Below, piece by piece: positions 45,118 to 60,036 of a DNA stretch of 64,000 nucleotides. Origin of the DNA: Laccaria trichodermophora (taxonomy: Eukaryota > Basidiomycota > Agaricomycetes > Agaricales > Hydnangiaceae); assembly GCA_018417955.1 (NCBI GenBank), contig JACTVC010000023.1, positions 963,116-1,027,115 on the forward strand. The letters run 5' to 3'. Both the position numbers and the translations under genes were made by a program. Each line of letters opens with the position of its first letter. Position 1 is the first letter of the stretch. The notes beneath the pieces were generated by a model, which saw nothing but the letters and a program-made list of their open reading frames with translations, was not told where the DNA came from and made no database searches.

Positions 45118-45422
45118 TTACAGCGCTTTCAGAGTAGGATGGGAAAGTGTGATTTTTTGTAAGCGTGTGTGACGTACGTAGTTTCCCTTTTAGGAATTGG
45201 GGGCGAAGATGTTTTTCGCCTTCCTCAGCCTTCCCTAGCCCACTCCTTCATATCAGAGTTAATATTTTAACACCCCATAGTGTTGGGGGAAGAGGGATTG
45301 AGCAGAAGGGCGAGGCGACGCATAGGCACTGCGAGGTGGGCAATTCCTCAAAGGGAAACTACGTACGTCACACATGCTTACAAAAAATCACACTTTCCCA
45401 TTCTACTCTGAAAGTGCTGTAA
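45118..45422. repeat. Inverted repeat with 81-bp arms between two GST genes
   Basis: Arms 45118-45198 and 45342-45422 are reverse complements with 4 mismatches in 81. The spacer is 143 bp. The outer ends read TTACAG...CTGTAA. No clear target-site duplication flanks it. The structure resembles a short non-autonomous inverted-repeat element. It occupies the promoter of GST copy A, so any transcript starting inside it could fold. Confidence 0.9.
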
Positions 45423-46433
45423 GAAGGAAGAGACCGCTGCGCACGTACCGGGTATATAAACTCCCAATTCAAATTGCATGTCATCACAAAGGAAATATTG
45501 ACGTGATAAGGCAAATAGATCCAAACAAAACCAAGCAATCTGCTTCCACATCCCCACCGTCTCCAGCAAGTCTCCAGAGGACCTTCAAGCTTCAGCTAGC
45601 TCCGCCCTGCTTATCAGAGGACTTCCGACATTTGGAAGACCACCCTTCTAGCCAATCAGCACGGTAAACAACCTTCCATCGCAGATTTAGCCGCTTGTTA
45701 AACGGCGTGTTTGGCAGGAGAGTAGGGGTGATTACTGGTGATTAACGTCTCCAATGTTCTTCAGAACCTCCCAGCAAGCGCTCGTTTCGTGTTATCCCTA
45801 GAAGCTCACCCCCAGGTAAGCATCTGCTTGTTTGTTGGAAGGGATTAATTCAGTAAGTTGTTATGATTGGGGGGGGGGACTTTTCTCATTCATTGACCTC
45901 TGCCATCCGTAGCGCCAGTGTGGGATGAAGGAGTTAGTGAAGCGCTTGCTCAACGACTTAAATTGCAATGTTGTTCCCTTATTGTTCAGCATACAGGTTC
46001 CATCATATACAGACGGTCACCAGTCTAGCGGCGTATTTTTGGACATGAGGGACAAGTGATAAATCATGTCCAACTACCGGCTGACTGATTAATCCGGAAT
46101 ATAACCCATTGAAGTGGGTTTTTCAAAATAGTCTCCCCTTGAATCATTTTTAAACTGATGGTCGTTATCTTAAGGCTCGGTTCCAGAGGAGCCCGTTTCT
46201 TGCGAATTCTGGGAGCGCTCGTTTGGGGATTTGGCTGTAAACTGCTGGATTCTGAAATGGCCACAGCTCACGAATAGAACACTAGCTCCGGGTAACTATT
46301 TCCACTTACCGACCTGTGGCTTACCATATCCCTTCCGATCGTGACGGAACGTCATCATGACATCTGTGAGTGATGACTAACAATGCCCAATATAAATCGC
46401 GAATTCAATCCATGTATCCGTCAGTTCTCTGCC
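45423..46433. other. Rest of the divergent GST promoter region
   Basis: No gene. A run of ten G lies near 45871. TATAAAT at 46391 is 43 bp before the second GST's start. Confidence 0.5.
46391..46397 (+). promoter_or_regulatory. TATA-like box of GST copy B
   Basis: TATAAAT lies 43 bp before ATG 46434, with the only good match to a TATA box in the 150 bp upstream. Confidence 0.4.
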
Positions 46434-47232
46434 ATGATCACATTCTACGACATTTCCAGCAACTTGCCAGACAAGGTATGGTCGCCCAGTACATGGAAAA
46501 CGAGGTGCGTTCTCGTCTTTTCGCTCTTATAAAATGTTGACGCACAGTAATGAAAGGTTGACCCTGAATTACAAAGGAATACCTTACAAGACTGAGTTTT
46601 TGGAATTACCCGACGTCCAGAAGTTCTGTATCGAAAAACGCATCCCACCTACTCGCACGTGGAATGATGGTCGCCCGTTCTACACTTTCCCAGTAATCCA
46701 CGATCCCTCTACTGGGGTATACTTGGCCGACTCGCTCGCAATCGCTCGTTACCTAGAGAAGACGTATCCCGAAACGCCGGTCATTTTTCCAGTTGGACTC
46801 GACGCGCTACAAGCAGCATACACCAGCGCCTGCGCGTCTGAGTTGAACTCCATATGGCGCATAGCCGTACCAGAGCTGGCCAAGCTTTTCAAAGGCCGTG
46901 CGCTTGAATACTACCGTTTCTCGCGAGAGAAGAATGTAGGGAAGAAGTTAGAGGAAGTCGCTCCTGTCGGAGAAGAGAAGGTGGCGGATTGGAACAGGTT
47001 TAAGGAAGGATTTGATAATATTGACAGCTGGTTGAAGCAAAACAGCGTGACTGGTCCGTTTGTGATGGGAGATCGGATTATCTGGGCTGATTTCGTGCTT
47101 GGAGGGTTACTGCTCCTTTTCAAGCGTATGTGGGGCGAGGATAGTGAGGAGTGGAAGGAGATTAAAGGTTGGAATGGGGGGAGGTGGGAAGCTCTTCTTC
47201 GGGGGTTACAGCCGCATAGTCAAATCAAGTAG
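46434..47232 (+). CDS. Glutathione S-transferase (etherase-related type), copy B
   Basis: Exons 46434-46504 and 46557-47232 give 248 aa. The N-terminus MITFYDISSNLPDKVWSPST and WKTRLTLNYKGIPYKTEF match copy A, as do HDPSTGVYLADSLAIARYLE and the C-terminal RWEALLRGLQPHSQIK. The intron sits at the same place (in the Arg codon of WKTR), so the two genes arose by duplication. They now stand head to head, about 1.3 kb apart. Overall similarity is moderate, so the duplication is not recent. Confidence 0.9.
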
Positions 47233-48441
47233 AAAGCCCTCGCCTATGCAAACTCGAAGCGACAAAGTTTATTGCACTTTTGCCTGGACCAACAGACCTG
47301 CCCTTGCTAGCGCCTCGTAGAGTCGTCATGAACTTGAAATCCAGCTGAACTATGTAATACACCTTAAACAAGGGACAGTCGGGCAGTTAAGCGAAGCCCT
47401 TGACGGATTCCGTGACAAAGTAATCATTTTTGCATCGGTTATGTAATTACAACAAACCAATGGGAAATTTTTTATTGTGACCGTATGTCTGCCAATTGTT
47501 CAAAGGGGGCTGACAGAGAAAAAACAATTATGCCCACAACTGTGTTACCTAGGCGAAGCTTTGCAAAAAATAAAAGTTTTTCCTATTGCTGAAGAGACAG
47601 ACTGAATTGTTCCTGAAATTTGTTATGTTTACAAATTTTAATTCTTCCCAGCCTTTTGTCCTGTGGATGTACCTCAAGACACATTTTAAAAATAGTAACA
47701 ACATTTTTTTTACATCTGGACGTCACCTTTACACAATAGGCAAAGACGCCGTCAATATATAAAATTTCCCATAAGTCTGTGTTAATTACATAAGAGGTAC
47801 AAAAATGATTAGTTTGTCACGCAATCTGTCAAAGGCTTCGCTTAGCTACCCGATCGTCCCTTGTTTAAGGTGATAGTATAAGTAGCAATTTCAAGGCCCA
47901 CACTATCGATAATGTGGCTCAACACTCACTGTACGACGCACTGCCGCAGCTCAGCGAAGTCTTCTGCAGATTGCTGCTGCACGCCGTGTTGATATTGTGA
48001 TGTTGGGGTGCTCCCTTCCTCCTCTTCCTCTTCCTTTTTCTTTTTCTTTTTCTTTTTCTTTTTCAGCGCGCAAACATCCGTGGCTACAATGCGTTTGAGG
48101 CGAGGCCGCGGTGGCCATTATTTGACATTATTTGCTGATTTAGAGTAGCACGTGACCGTCACATCGTCAACAATGACATTGGTTGGTTCTGAACCAAGCT
48201 CAACAACTCGAACCCCGCAAATTGCCCTAACGCAAGCCATTGGATATGTACGACCAGTGACTAGTGGCCAGTGCTAAGTGCTAAACGTTAAACTCTAAGC
48301 GCTAAACGCTAAGCTGAGCTCGGACCATCGCGCATAGCCTCCTCTGATGACGTGAATACACTGCAAGTCTGTACCGTCATTGCGCTGTGGCTCACAGCGT
48401 GGGCCGCGGAGTACTTGTCTGCTCCCTACACTCTCCGCGAT
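47233..48441. other. Intergenic region with element and simple repeats
   Basis: Besides the 513-bp inverted-repeat element there is a (TTTTTC)n tract at about 48030-48065. At 48270-48315 there is a run of degenerate copies of CTAAACGCTAAG. No gene was seen. Confidence 0.6.
47360..47872. mobile_element. 513-bp non-coding TIR element (MITE-like)
   Basis: The outer ends are CACCTTAAACAAGGGAC and its reverse complement. Similarity of the arms continues for about 120-150 bp at roughly 80-85%. ATA flanks both sides, compatible with a 3-bp target duplication as in PIF/Harbinger or CACTA relatives. The centre is A/T-rich with no frame. The family cannot be fixed from one copy. Confidence 0.75.
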
Positions 48442-49916
48442 ATGCTTTGGTTCCTCTTTCTCATCACTAGAATTTCTGCTGCTCCACTTCAAACGGCATG
48501 CACAACTCCAGACCTGGCTGGTCCTTCAAGTTCATGTGTCTGCCCATCTAACCAGGGCCAAAGATCTCTCTGGGATATCATCTGGGGTTGCCTCGTGACA
48601 ATTTTCGCATGCACTTGGATTTCTGTGCATCCGAACATTCCCAAGGCGGGAGGGCCATGGTGGAAATCTTTGGCGTGCAGGTTAAAAATCATGTTTTACG
48701 CGATCATGACGCCGGAAATGGTTATCTGGTGGGCAATGAGGCAATGGTTGGGCGCAGGTGATATTGCAAAGAGGCATAAAGGTGCTTATTACTTGCCATC
48801 CGTTCTTCGTAGGCTTTGTCCCTCTAATTGAAAACATCTATGCAAGATAAAGGATGGAAACGAATCCACGGATACTTTGTCCAGATGGGAGGATTCATGC
48901 TTTACCAGGGGAAGACGGCCCTATATCCGCTCTCCATTGCGGAGATGGAGACCTTAGAGAGGGCGGGGAAAATGGAATGGCCGGAAACTACTTCGGAAGA
49001 TATTGAAGACCGTAGTAAAGGCGATTACCTCGCCAAAGGTGTTGTCATCCTCCAATCCTTGTGGTTCGTCACCCAGTGCATTGCTCGGGCAGTGAATCAC
49101 ATCATGTTGACTGAACTCGAGCTTTCCACCGCTGGCTTCGCCGTCCTCAATGGGGCCATGTATTTCTATTGGTGGAATAAGCCCCTAGACGTACGGGTGC
49201 CCATTCGAGTTCAACTCTTGCAGCCGGAAAGGACGTCCAGAGTGCACGGAGAAATGATAACTGGGGAAGGAGATTCGACGGATGAGGTACTCTATACCGG
49301 ACCTGCCTCGCCTGGGGTGATCTCACCCTTCCACCGGGACGTAGAAGCAAGACTTCTTCGCCCCCACTCTTCCGTCCCAGTTATCGGCGACCACCGCAAC
49401 TGGTTATCCAAAGCCAGCGACAACTTCTCGCGGGACGTCCACATTCACGGCATCTTGTGGACGCTGTGGAATCGAATTCTTTACCGGCCTTTTGCAGTGC
49501 TTCTTGGACCCCTTCGTGACATGGGTGTCCAACTCGACCTTGACAAGTCGCGTCATTATGTGCCCACCTTTCACGCATCAGGCACCGATGGTCATTATGA
49601 TCGCTTTTCCATCATCACGGTGGCAGTAGTGTTTGGTGCCATTCACTGTTTGGCGTGGTCCTTCCATTTTGCGACTCGCAGTGAACAGCTTATATGGCGT
49701 GTCGCCTCCCTTTCCATTGCTTCGGTTCCTGTGGCCATGTTTGCCTGTGTCTGGATATTGCCGTTCGATATCGCAGAATTTATAACAATTCTACTTGGTT
49801 TAGTGTATATTCTTGCTCGAGGGGCTTTACTTGTTCTCGCTGTGTTACAACTTAGGTCGCTACCCGCCAGCGCCTTCGATACTGTTAATTGGACCATTTT
49901 TATACCACATTTATGA
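48442..49916 (+). CDS. Multi-pass membrane protein of an unnamed mushroom family
   Basis: Exons 48442-48781 and 48847-49916 give 469 aa. ATG 48442 was chosen because it opens a signal-like helix (MLWFLFLITRISAAP). The family signature is clear from the paralogue at 59278-60036: SLWDIIWGCLVTIFACTWIS, VHPNIP, IMTPEMVIWWAMRQW, GYFVQMGGFMLY, EDRSKGDYLAKG, WFVTQCIARAV and YWWNKPLDV. After a loop of about 130 aa, four more hydrophobic segments follow, and the end is TVNWTIFIPHL. I recall many such proteins in Agaricomycete genomes, usually uncharacterised. No enzymatic motif was seen. Confidence 0.8.
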
Positions 49917-50054
49917 ACTTTCTCTGATATTATTTTCGTTTCTAGATTTATACATAAGCACTGAGCGTTTGATACGTTACCCATACCAAGCACAAATCCA
50001 GACAGTCGTCCGAAAAAATGGCAATTGATTGTTAGAGTGTTGCGTACTGCTATT

Positions 50055-51714
50055 TTAATCGTCGGCAACATGCACAACGGCCTTGGCCTTATTCAACCCC
50101 TGTTGTACTGCCAATATTACATCTCCAACTTTGTCGAGACCATCATACACATCTTCACGATGCTTGATCTCCCCGCTAGCCACCTTGGCGGGGACGACAT
50201 CATAGAACTCATCATCGTACTTCGGCTCTAAGCGGCTTACGATGAACCCATGAATAGAAAGTGATTTCCCGATGACATTCATGAGGTTCTGGTGAAAAAA
50301 GGTGTTGTTGAGTACGCAATATTTCATTGTCTTTTAGACTAACCTTGATTGGCTGGCCGCCCACGTTATAGCCTGACGCCAGGTTTAATAGTGCGCTTGC
50401 TAACGAGGGACCGAAAAGTTATTTACCTGCAATCATTCCGCATTCCTGATCGTGACGTCAGTGACTTTCCTAATTACAAGGTTCGAACTTACGATGAACC
50501 GAGCGTTGAGGGCAGCGGCTTCAAGCGCAGCATCCAAGGTTGCTCCTCCAACATTGTCCCAGTATCTATACGTACATAAGTTGTCTTCAAAGTAAAAAAG
50601 TTCAACGAAAGGGTTACTCGCATGTCAATGGGGCCCTCCTTCTGAAGAACTTCAGTAGTATCCGTTGTCTTGTAGTTGAACGCGACGTCGGCACCGAGTT
50701 CTTTCATAAATTGAACCTTTTCGTCAGATCCAGCAGAGGCGATGACTTTCAAACCGTTGAGCTTCGCGAGTTGGATTACGAGTCTACCAGCCATGGTGTG
50801 AGACGGGGTTCAACATGAGGGATGGGGTATCATACGATCCGACAGGTCCTATTGCTTGCTCATTAATTGCGTCATAATATTTCAGAATGGACTTACCCCC
50901 TCCAGTGGTAACAAATGCCGTTTCCCCCTACATTCAAAAGGTTAGCACAATCGTATATTGGTATAGCGACGAACGAGCGTGCTTTTTTCGCTTTGGAGTA
51001 TTCCTTCCACGCCATGTAAGCCGTTTTGCCTGAAGGACTTGGGTGAGTTCTATGCTCATAAATGACTTTATCATCTCACCTGGCATTCCTGCCACGCCGA
51101 TGAACGTCGACCAGGGCAAATTAAACTTATTGTCGATGACGCGGAGACCCGACAAATCCTTCCTGATGGAGTATTGAACGTGTTCTGAATGTAATCAAAA
51201 TACAACTCCTGAGTGACTTGAAGATGTGCCGAACGTACCGAAGAATCCGTAAAGATGATCGCCTGCCTTGACCCCTTCGAGTTCTGAACGCTCCACAACC
51301 CCAACCCCATGACCAGTCAACCTGAAACAATATCCTTGAACACCCGATTTGCAGTTAGAGAAGTGAGCTTACGGTTGTCCAATCGCAAATGGAGCCTGAT
51401 AACGCGTTAATATCGCCTGCCAAATGATCAGAAGCTTGATAACGACCCACGCTGTACGACTTCTTCTCGGGGTGGCGCATACGTCCCCTCATGTAGGGAT
51501 CAATGGACAGCTCCAACGTCTTGAGAAGGAAGCCACCGTCGAGGGAAACATTCTCAACATCGATTGTTTGCGTTGTATCGTAGACAGTGGTCTTTCCCGG
51601 TTCAGGGTAGCCTGTAAATTGTCGTTGATCGCTTGCCTTCAGTTGGGGAACGCGTGGCGACGAACCTTTAGGGACTTCGTTGAAGAGGACACGACTGTTC
51701 GTTGTAAGACCCAT
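50055..51714 (-). CDS. MDR-family NADP-dependent alkenal/enone reductase
   Basis: A zinc-free medium-chain reductase of the LTB4 dehydrogenase or alkenal reductase type. The start MGLTTNSRVLFNEVPKG is followed by a substrate-domain strand (FLLKTLELSIDPYMRGRMR) and GHGVGVVERSE. The NADP Rossmann loop is spelled over a 13-nt exon (50836-50848): FVTTGG-GPVGS-LVIQLAKLNG. Then come IASAGSDEKVQFMKELGADV, YWDNVGGATLDAALEAA and RFIVCGMIAGYN, ending AKAVVHVADD at 50055. It reduces the C=C bond of reactive alkenals and enones with NADPH. At least seven introns are present. Reading through the intron after the 13-nt exon gives a false internal start (MAGRLVI). Confidence 0.85.
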
Positions 51715-53289
51715 GATGCGGTTGGCGGTGAGACTGAATGAGAAGGAACTTGTAGATGTAGGCTTTAGAAATTAGACGTATTTAAAGCTTTGTTTCGGGA
51801 ACCAAGTGGTTGTAGCCGGAGATTGTGTAAGCAAAAATTACACGTGGCTTGCCTTACCTGCTTGACAAGCAGCCCGAAAACCTTGACTAAGTGTCGTCCA
51901 CATGGGTCCTAGTTTGGGTTAAAATTCAAGTTGGTGATATCGAAGACGCCTTCGTCTAGTTCACTAAATATGATCCATGGGATTAGAGGTCATGCGTATA
52001 GATCAAAGATTCAGCGATCCAGGTAAATTAGAATCATCCTCCTTATAAATCATAGGAAGTTGTAGTCGCCGAGGACGAGGTGATGAAATGATTCGGGGAT
52101 GACATCGATGACATTTCGTTGTCCAGAGTTATGATCAACCCACTGGCAAATAATACAGTTGCGGACAACTAAAGCCAACCAATCGATTATCTCCGGAACC
52201 AGATTTTTTGGTAAAAATCTAATGACGGATCTGAAACCGGACGGGCGAGAGGAGCTCAAAAATGGTGTTTTCATGTTATTCCCACGATTTTTGGCTGCGC
52301 CAAAATTTTGAGCATAATTATTGGTCTACACTACGTTTACAGATGGCCGAATCTTGGGCCTTAGGCTTCCGCAACTCCAGCAATGGGGGCTGCGGGGTTC
52401 ATCATATCACTCTCTGCATAATCCTCCTCATCTGTCTCTTCTCCCGAATCCTCAGCTTCACTGCTCGCCTCATCCTTCTTGTTGCGCACTGGCAACTGGT
52501 CTGACTCTAGGGATCTCGCGATCAGTGCATCCTGACAGCTTGGGAAATTGATGTAATCGACGGAACGGTGCTCAAAGAGGAACCATTTTGAAGGCCTGTG
52601 ATATTGCGCCGTTTCTTTGGAGGTCGGCCTCTAGGTTTGGGCGGCATAGTGGGAATTTTTTTGGGTGAGGAGGATATAGATTATCTTTTTTATTTTGGCG
52701 GGATCGGATACTACTTATCGAGATCTATCCAAAAAAGACTTTTTCGAGATTTTAGCGATTTTTTCTGGCCGCGCCAAAATTTTGGACTGATTTTTCTGAC
52801 AAATCTTTGCTTTTGGGAAATTGGCTCGAACCAATCGAAAGATCTACTCATTTCCTACCTATTCCGATGGTTTTCGGACATTTAAAAAATCCCTACTGGT
52901 CCCTATAAATCGGTTTGTAAATTTGTTGCCTTTGTTTGTCCGCAACTGTACTTACCCACGATGCATGTTCTTTCGTCCCCTAACAACGCCAAACATGCGC
53001 CTCCGACCTGTACTTACAATGACTCGGTTCTCGTTTACAGACCGCTCCAGAGCTTCCATAGCTGGACGCCAGATATATACCCTGACTCCCTTCGTAGCCG
53101 GTGATGGTCTATACGACTTCTCGATGACGCCCCAAACTGTCAGATAACGACATAATGACTTGGACGACCTTGATGAAGTTGAATGGTTATGACTCGCCGC
53201 GGTACGGATCCTGCGCAAAGTATCGATATAAAGTCATGGCTCACAGTCCGTGAGGCATAACCAACAAGTACGTATACAGTTAATTTTAA
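51715..53289. other. Gene-free region
   Basis: It contains a GCGCCAAAATTTTG motif twice in direct orientation, about 475 bp apart (near 52293 and 52770), each within similar flanks. No frame with recognisable content. Confidence 0.5.
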
Positions 53290-53746
53290 TGGTAAGATGG
53301 CCTACTTTTTTGTGGCTGTTCCAAGAGGCGCTAAAGTTCTTACCCATCTTTTTACCAGGCCTCCGTCGAGCTTGCCCCCACTTACGCTGCGCTCATCCTT
53401 GCTGATGATGGAATTGAAATAACCGTAAGTGTTGTGAAGGACCTTCTAATCAAAATTTTCACATTTATCGCTTTACTAGGCCATCAGAATTTTAGCGTTG
53501 ACCACTGCAGCTGGCGTCGAAATGGAACCGATCTGGGCTGATCTATTGGCGAAAGCTCTGGAGGGCAAAGAAATCAAGGAATTCTTGTCCTACATTGATC
53601 CGGGTGGAAATGTGAACAATGGAGCGTCCGCAGTGATATCTACCACTGACTCTGAAGGACACGTTGATGAAAGTGGGGAAAGCCAAGATGGGGACGACAG
53701 CGAAGACGAAATAATTTTTTCTGGATTGATGGACTTTGGATTCTAG
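53290..53746 (+). CDS. Ribosomal stalk protein P1-like, divergent
   Basis: Three exons: the start codon alone (53290-53292), then 53359-53424 and 53480-53746, giving 111 aa. The body follows acidic ribosomal protein P1: [20 protein letters not shown], then [20 protein letters not shown] and [14 protein letters not shown]. An intron straight after ATG is familiar from P1/P2 genes. The hinge is not alanine-rich but N, S, T, E and G. The acidic tail ([10 protein letters not shown]) does not end in the conserved DDDMGFGLFD-type motif; it ends [11 protein letters not shown]. That motif recruits elongation factors in normal P-proteins. This may be a divergent paralogue; a canonical P1 should exist elsewhere in the genome. 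Confidence 0.8.
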
Positions 53747-54066
53747 AAAATTAGACGATCGAGGTGCCTTGAATGAAAATCCCGTTTCATGTCAGCAAAC
53801 TATTTCCAAATATCATCGCCTCGCCCGCAATGGAGGGATTTCTTTCAATAAAAAATCATTCCACTAATTAAGAACGGACAAAAGGACCCGAAGAAAATGT
53901 CCAACAGAAGAGGAATATGGAATTGGATTAAACAACAGTGGTTGAAGTTGAAGAACGTCCGTTAGGGATGAAGTGTTTATGTAGATATAACGACCTGGCC
54001 ACAAGTAGTCAATCGATGGGTAAAGAAATGTGGTGTCGAAGGAGGGTTTGGCAGCACGTATCTGCG

Positions 54067-57182
<3,116 letters not shown>

Positions 57183-58983
57183 ATGCCCGCGACGCATTCC
57201 CCATCAAGTCCCCGCAATGATCAGGCACCATCCATCAACCACCTCCCCGCCGAACTCCTTTCAATTATCTTCCGTTTAACCGCTCCTGGGTATTTTGAAT
57301 CTTTTTGGAGTACCTATTACATTCGTCGCACTCTTTGTTCTGTGTGTCCCCTGTGGAGCGCCATCGTCGTGTCCATCCCAGAACTATGGAAAGTTGTCGT
57401 TGGTTTCGTTGACATTCCCGACTATTGGAGGAAAACTGGATATCAAATCCAGTTATCGCAGGATCTCCCGCTTTACCTTTTCTTTGCTCGATGTAATACT
57501 GCCTCAGCCCATGATTTGGAGGGCATCCACGTTCAGATGATGCTCGCGCACGCCATACCCCACTTTCAGAGAATTTGGCATCTCTCCATCGAGGTTCATT
57601 CCAGTTCTTCATTACCATCGATCAAAGAGCACTTTGTTTGGCGTATGCCTCATCTCCAAGTTCTCAAATTGCAGTGTGACCATGACGACGGGCCTTACCG
57701 AAAACACGACATGCTTGACGATCTCTCCAACAAATTTTCTGTGATGCCTAATTCTTCCCCCCCGGAAAAATTCTCTTGCCCTCGCTTGAGGTCCATGACC
57801 GTAGACGGAGAAAATTTTCGCTACATTTGCCAGGAGAGACCCGAATGGACGAACGACATTGGTGGGCTCGATCGTTTAACCGTCTCACACTTCACCGGCG
57901 ATGTGCATCAATTGGACCTCAATGACGTTGGGGAATTCCTTCACAAACTTTCTTTCGACTTCCTCAAGTTTGTAGACGTCGATTTCAATTTCGATCCAAA
58001 CCATCCTCCAACTCCATCTTCATTATACGTAAGGGAGCTAGAGCTTGAAAATCTTTCCAATCGGCTGTGTATCGACTTCTTTCACAACCGTGAGCTGAAC
58101 GCTCTCAGTAGTCTTTCAGTCAAGAATTGCCGCCTAAATGGGCGACTCGTCTTCCCATTAACCTGTAAAACTCTTAATCTGGAGGGGGTTCGTGGCAATG
58201 ACAGAGAGGGCGACGAACCAGATACCACAGCTCCGCGCTCAATAGCAGATACCGACAATTATCAGCGCATGCTCGAGAACCAGAATAGTCCCCACTCACC
58301 ACAGCGAATATATTCCCCAGCGCCCAGAAGCCAAGCTAACCGTACCCTTCCCGAACTTCCCAGCTCACCCACTCGTTACACGAACGGAAATAATGCCCAT
58401 CATGATGATATTAACGGAGACGATGCGGACTCTAATGTTCAGGAGGGCCTGAGATCCGAAGGTGGAGATACAGCTCTTCCTATTGTGAGTTTTTCCAAAA
58501 GATACCTTTTAAGCGCCTCCTGATATCAACCACAGCGCGAACCCGGCCCTCATGACCCACCTGGTCCCAAATATGAATCTTATGACTCTGGACCGTCCTT
58601 TGGAAACTTTGGACCGTTGACGTCTCCATTCTCTTTTACGACGGTGGAATTCCGACACAGTATCTTTCACGAATTGCCCAGGGTTCAACAATGCTGTCCT
58701 CAAAACGCTGGGGGCAGTTGACGAAAATGCTCCATACGTATCCAGTGTTGATTCATTCCAGAACATCATCTTGACTGGGTGCTCGAATTTCTCCATTCAA
58801 GCTCTGAAGCGTATGGTTGAGCTACGCAATTCTTTCATTGACTACGCCGACCCAGATTGGATGGATGACGAAGTTGACGAACCCGGGCTTGAATCCGTCG
58901 TCGTCCATGGTTACGGCACTGAATTGTCGGCTGCAGACAGACAGTGGTTTGAAGATCACTTGCGTAAGTTTATTTGGGATTAA
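57183..58983 (+). CDS. F-box protein, mushroom type
   Basis: It starts at ATG 57183 (MPATHSPSSPRNDQ). The F-box is at residues ~18-60: INHLPAELLSIIFRLTAPG, then TLCSVCPLWSAIVVSIPELW. Irregular leucine-rich segments follow (HLQVLKLQC, YVRELELENLSNRL, ALSSLSVKNCRL, CKTLNLEGV). A disordered stretch (DREGDEPDTTAP... to ...SEGGDTALPI) ends at a donor near 58483. After the intron the frame is unclear between 58530 and 58660. The last exon reads APYVSSVDSFQNIILTGCSN and ends EDHLRKFIWD at TAA 58983. Such proteins feed SCF ubiquitin ligases; targets are unknown. An error or missed intron may explain the unclear part. Confidence 0.7.
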
Positions 58984-59277
58984 ACTTCCGGATTGTGGCA
59001 TTTGGTTGCTCCGACGCTTGAGATCAGGAATTTCTGTTGATAGATGATAGGTGTGTGCAACGATATGTATGAAGGTGCACTACATGGATATATACATATT
59101 TTTGAGATCGTCTTTCTGTGACTTGCGCCTCTCATATTTAAAGTCCTTCAACTTGACCCTGGATTGCTCGAGTACTGGTGCCCACAGAGGTTAGATGAAT
59201 ACGGACGGCAATGCTTTGGTCTTCGCAAGTCCAACAACGTAACTTAGTCAAGAAAATGAGGCACAGCTAGTGAACGG

Positions 59278-60036
59278 TCAATGGGGGGGATCACTACAGT
59301 TGCAATGTTCGTCATCAAGCAAAAGAACTGGAACACAACACTTGACGTAGAGGGGTTTGTTCCACCAGAGGAAATATAATATTCCATTAAGGGCAGCGAA
59401 AGCCAGCGTGATCAGTTCGATTTCAGTGGTGATCAATCCCTGCGCTGTTCGACTAATGCACTGGGCGATGAACCATGTGGTTTGCAAAACCGCTATTCCC
59501 TTGGCCAGACTGTCAGCCTTGCTCCTGTCTTCAATTTCTGCCTCTCTAATTGAAGGGAATGCAATCTTGCCTTCCTGAAGCAAGGATCGGATATTGTCAG
59601 TTGTGAGAATGCCCTTCTTTTCATCTCCATCCATGAGCATAAATCCCCCCATCAGTAGAAGGTAACCATGTGTTTTTGTCCATCCCAGCCCTTACCACAG
59701 TCAGACCTCGAAGATCCATTATCTCGGGAATGACGCACCACCATATTCATCTCGCAAGCTCCGAGCGGCAAACCATTGCCTGAAAGCCCAATAGATGATC
59801 ATCTCAGGGCAGATAAGGGACCAGACCATTAAGTCAAGCCTCCACAGCGCAATCTTCCAAGGCTTTTCATCCGGACCTGGTATGTTGGGGTGTACTGACA
59901 GCCAAGTGCAAGTGAAGATAGTAGCAAAACAGCTCCAAAGGATATCTGTAATTGATCGTTGATCAATGCATGAGCAAGTTGGTAGTCGTACGCCGGCTGC
60001 CAGTGGGGTATTGTTGATGTCAAGCCCGCTTGGCAT
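59278..60036 (-). CDS. Short paralogue of the 48442 membrane protein
   Basis: Two exons, the first 60036 to about 59738. It begins MPSGLDINNTPLAAGVRLPT and continues ITDILWSCFATIFTCTWLSV, HPNIP, ICPEMIIYWAFRQW. The second exon has GWTKTHGYLLLMGGFMLMDG, EIEDRSKADSLAKGIAVLQT and LYFLWWNKPLYV, then stops after a short unrelated tail (CSDPPH). About 240 C-terminal residues of the relative, including its last four membrane segments, are missing. No signal peptide opens the frame; an upstream exon may be missed. It may be a truncated gene or a short family form. Confidence 0.65.

Noticed and set aside
48270..48315. Repeated CTAAACGCTAAG as a CRISPR-like array
   Set aside because: Units are short, degenerate and without spacers, in a eukaryotic genome; it is a simple tandem repeat.
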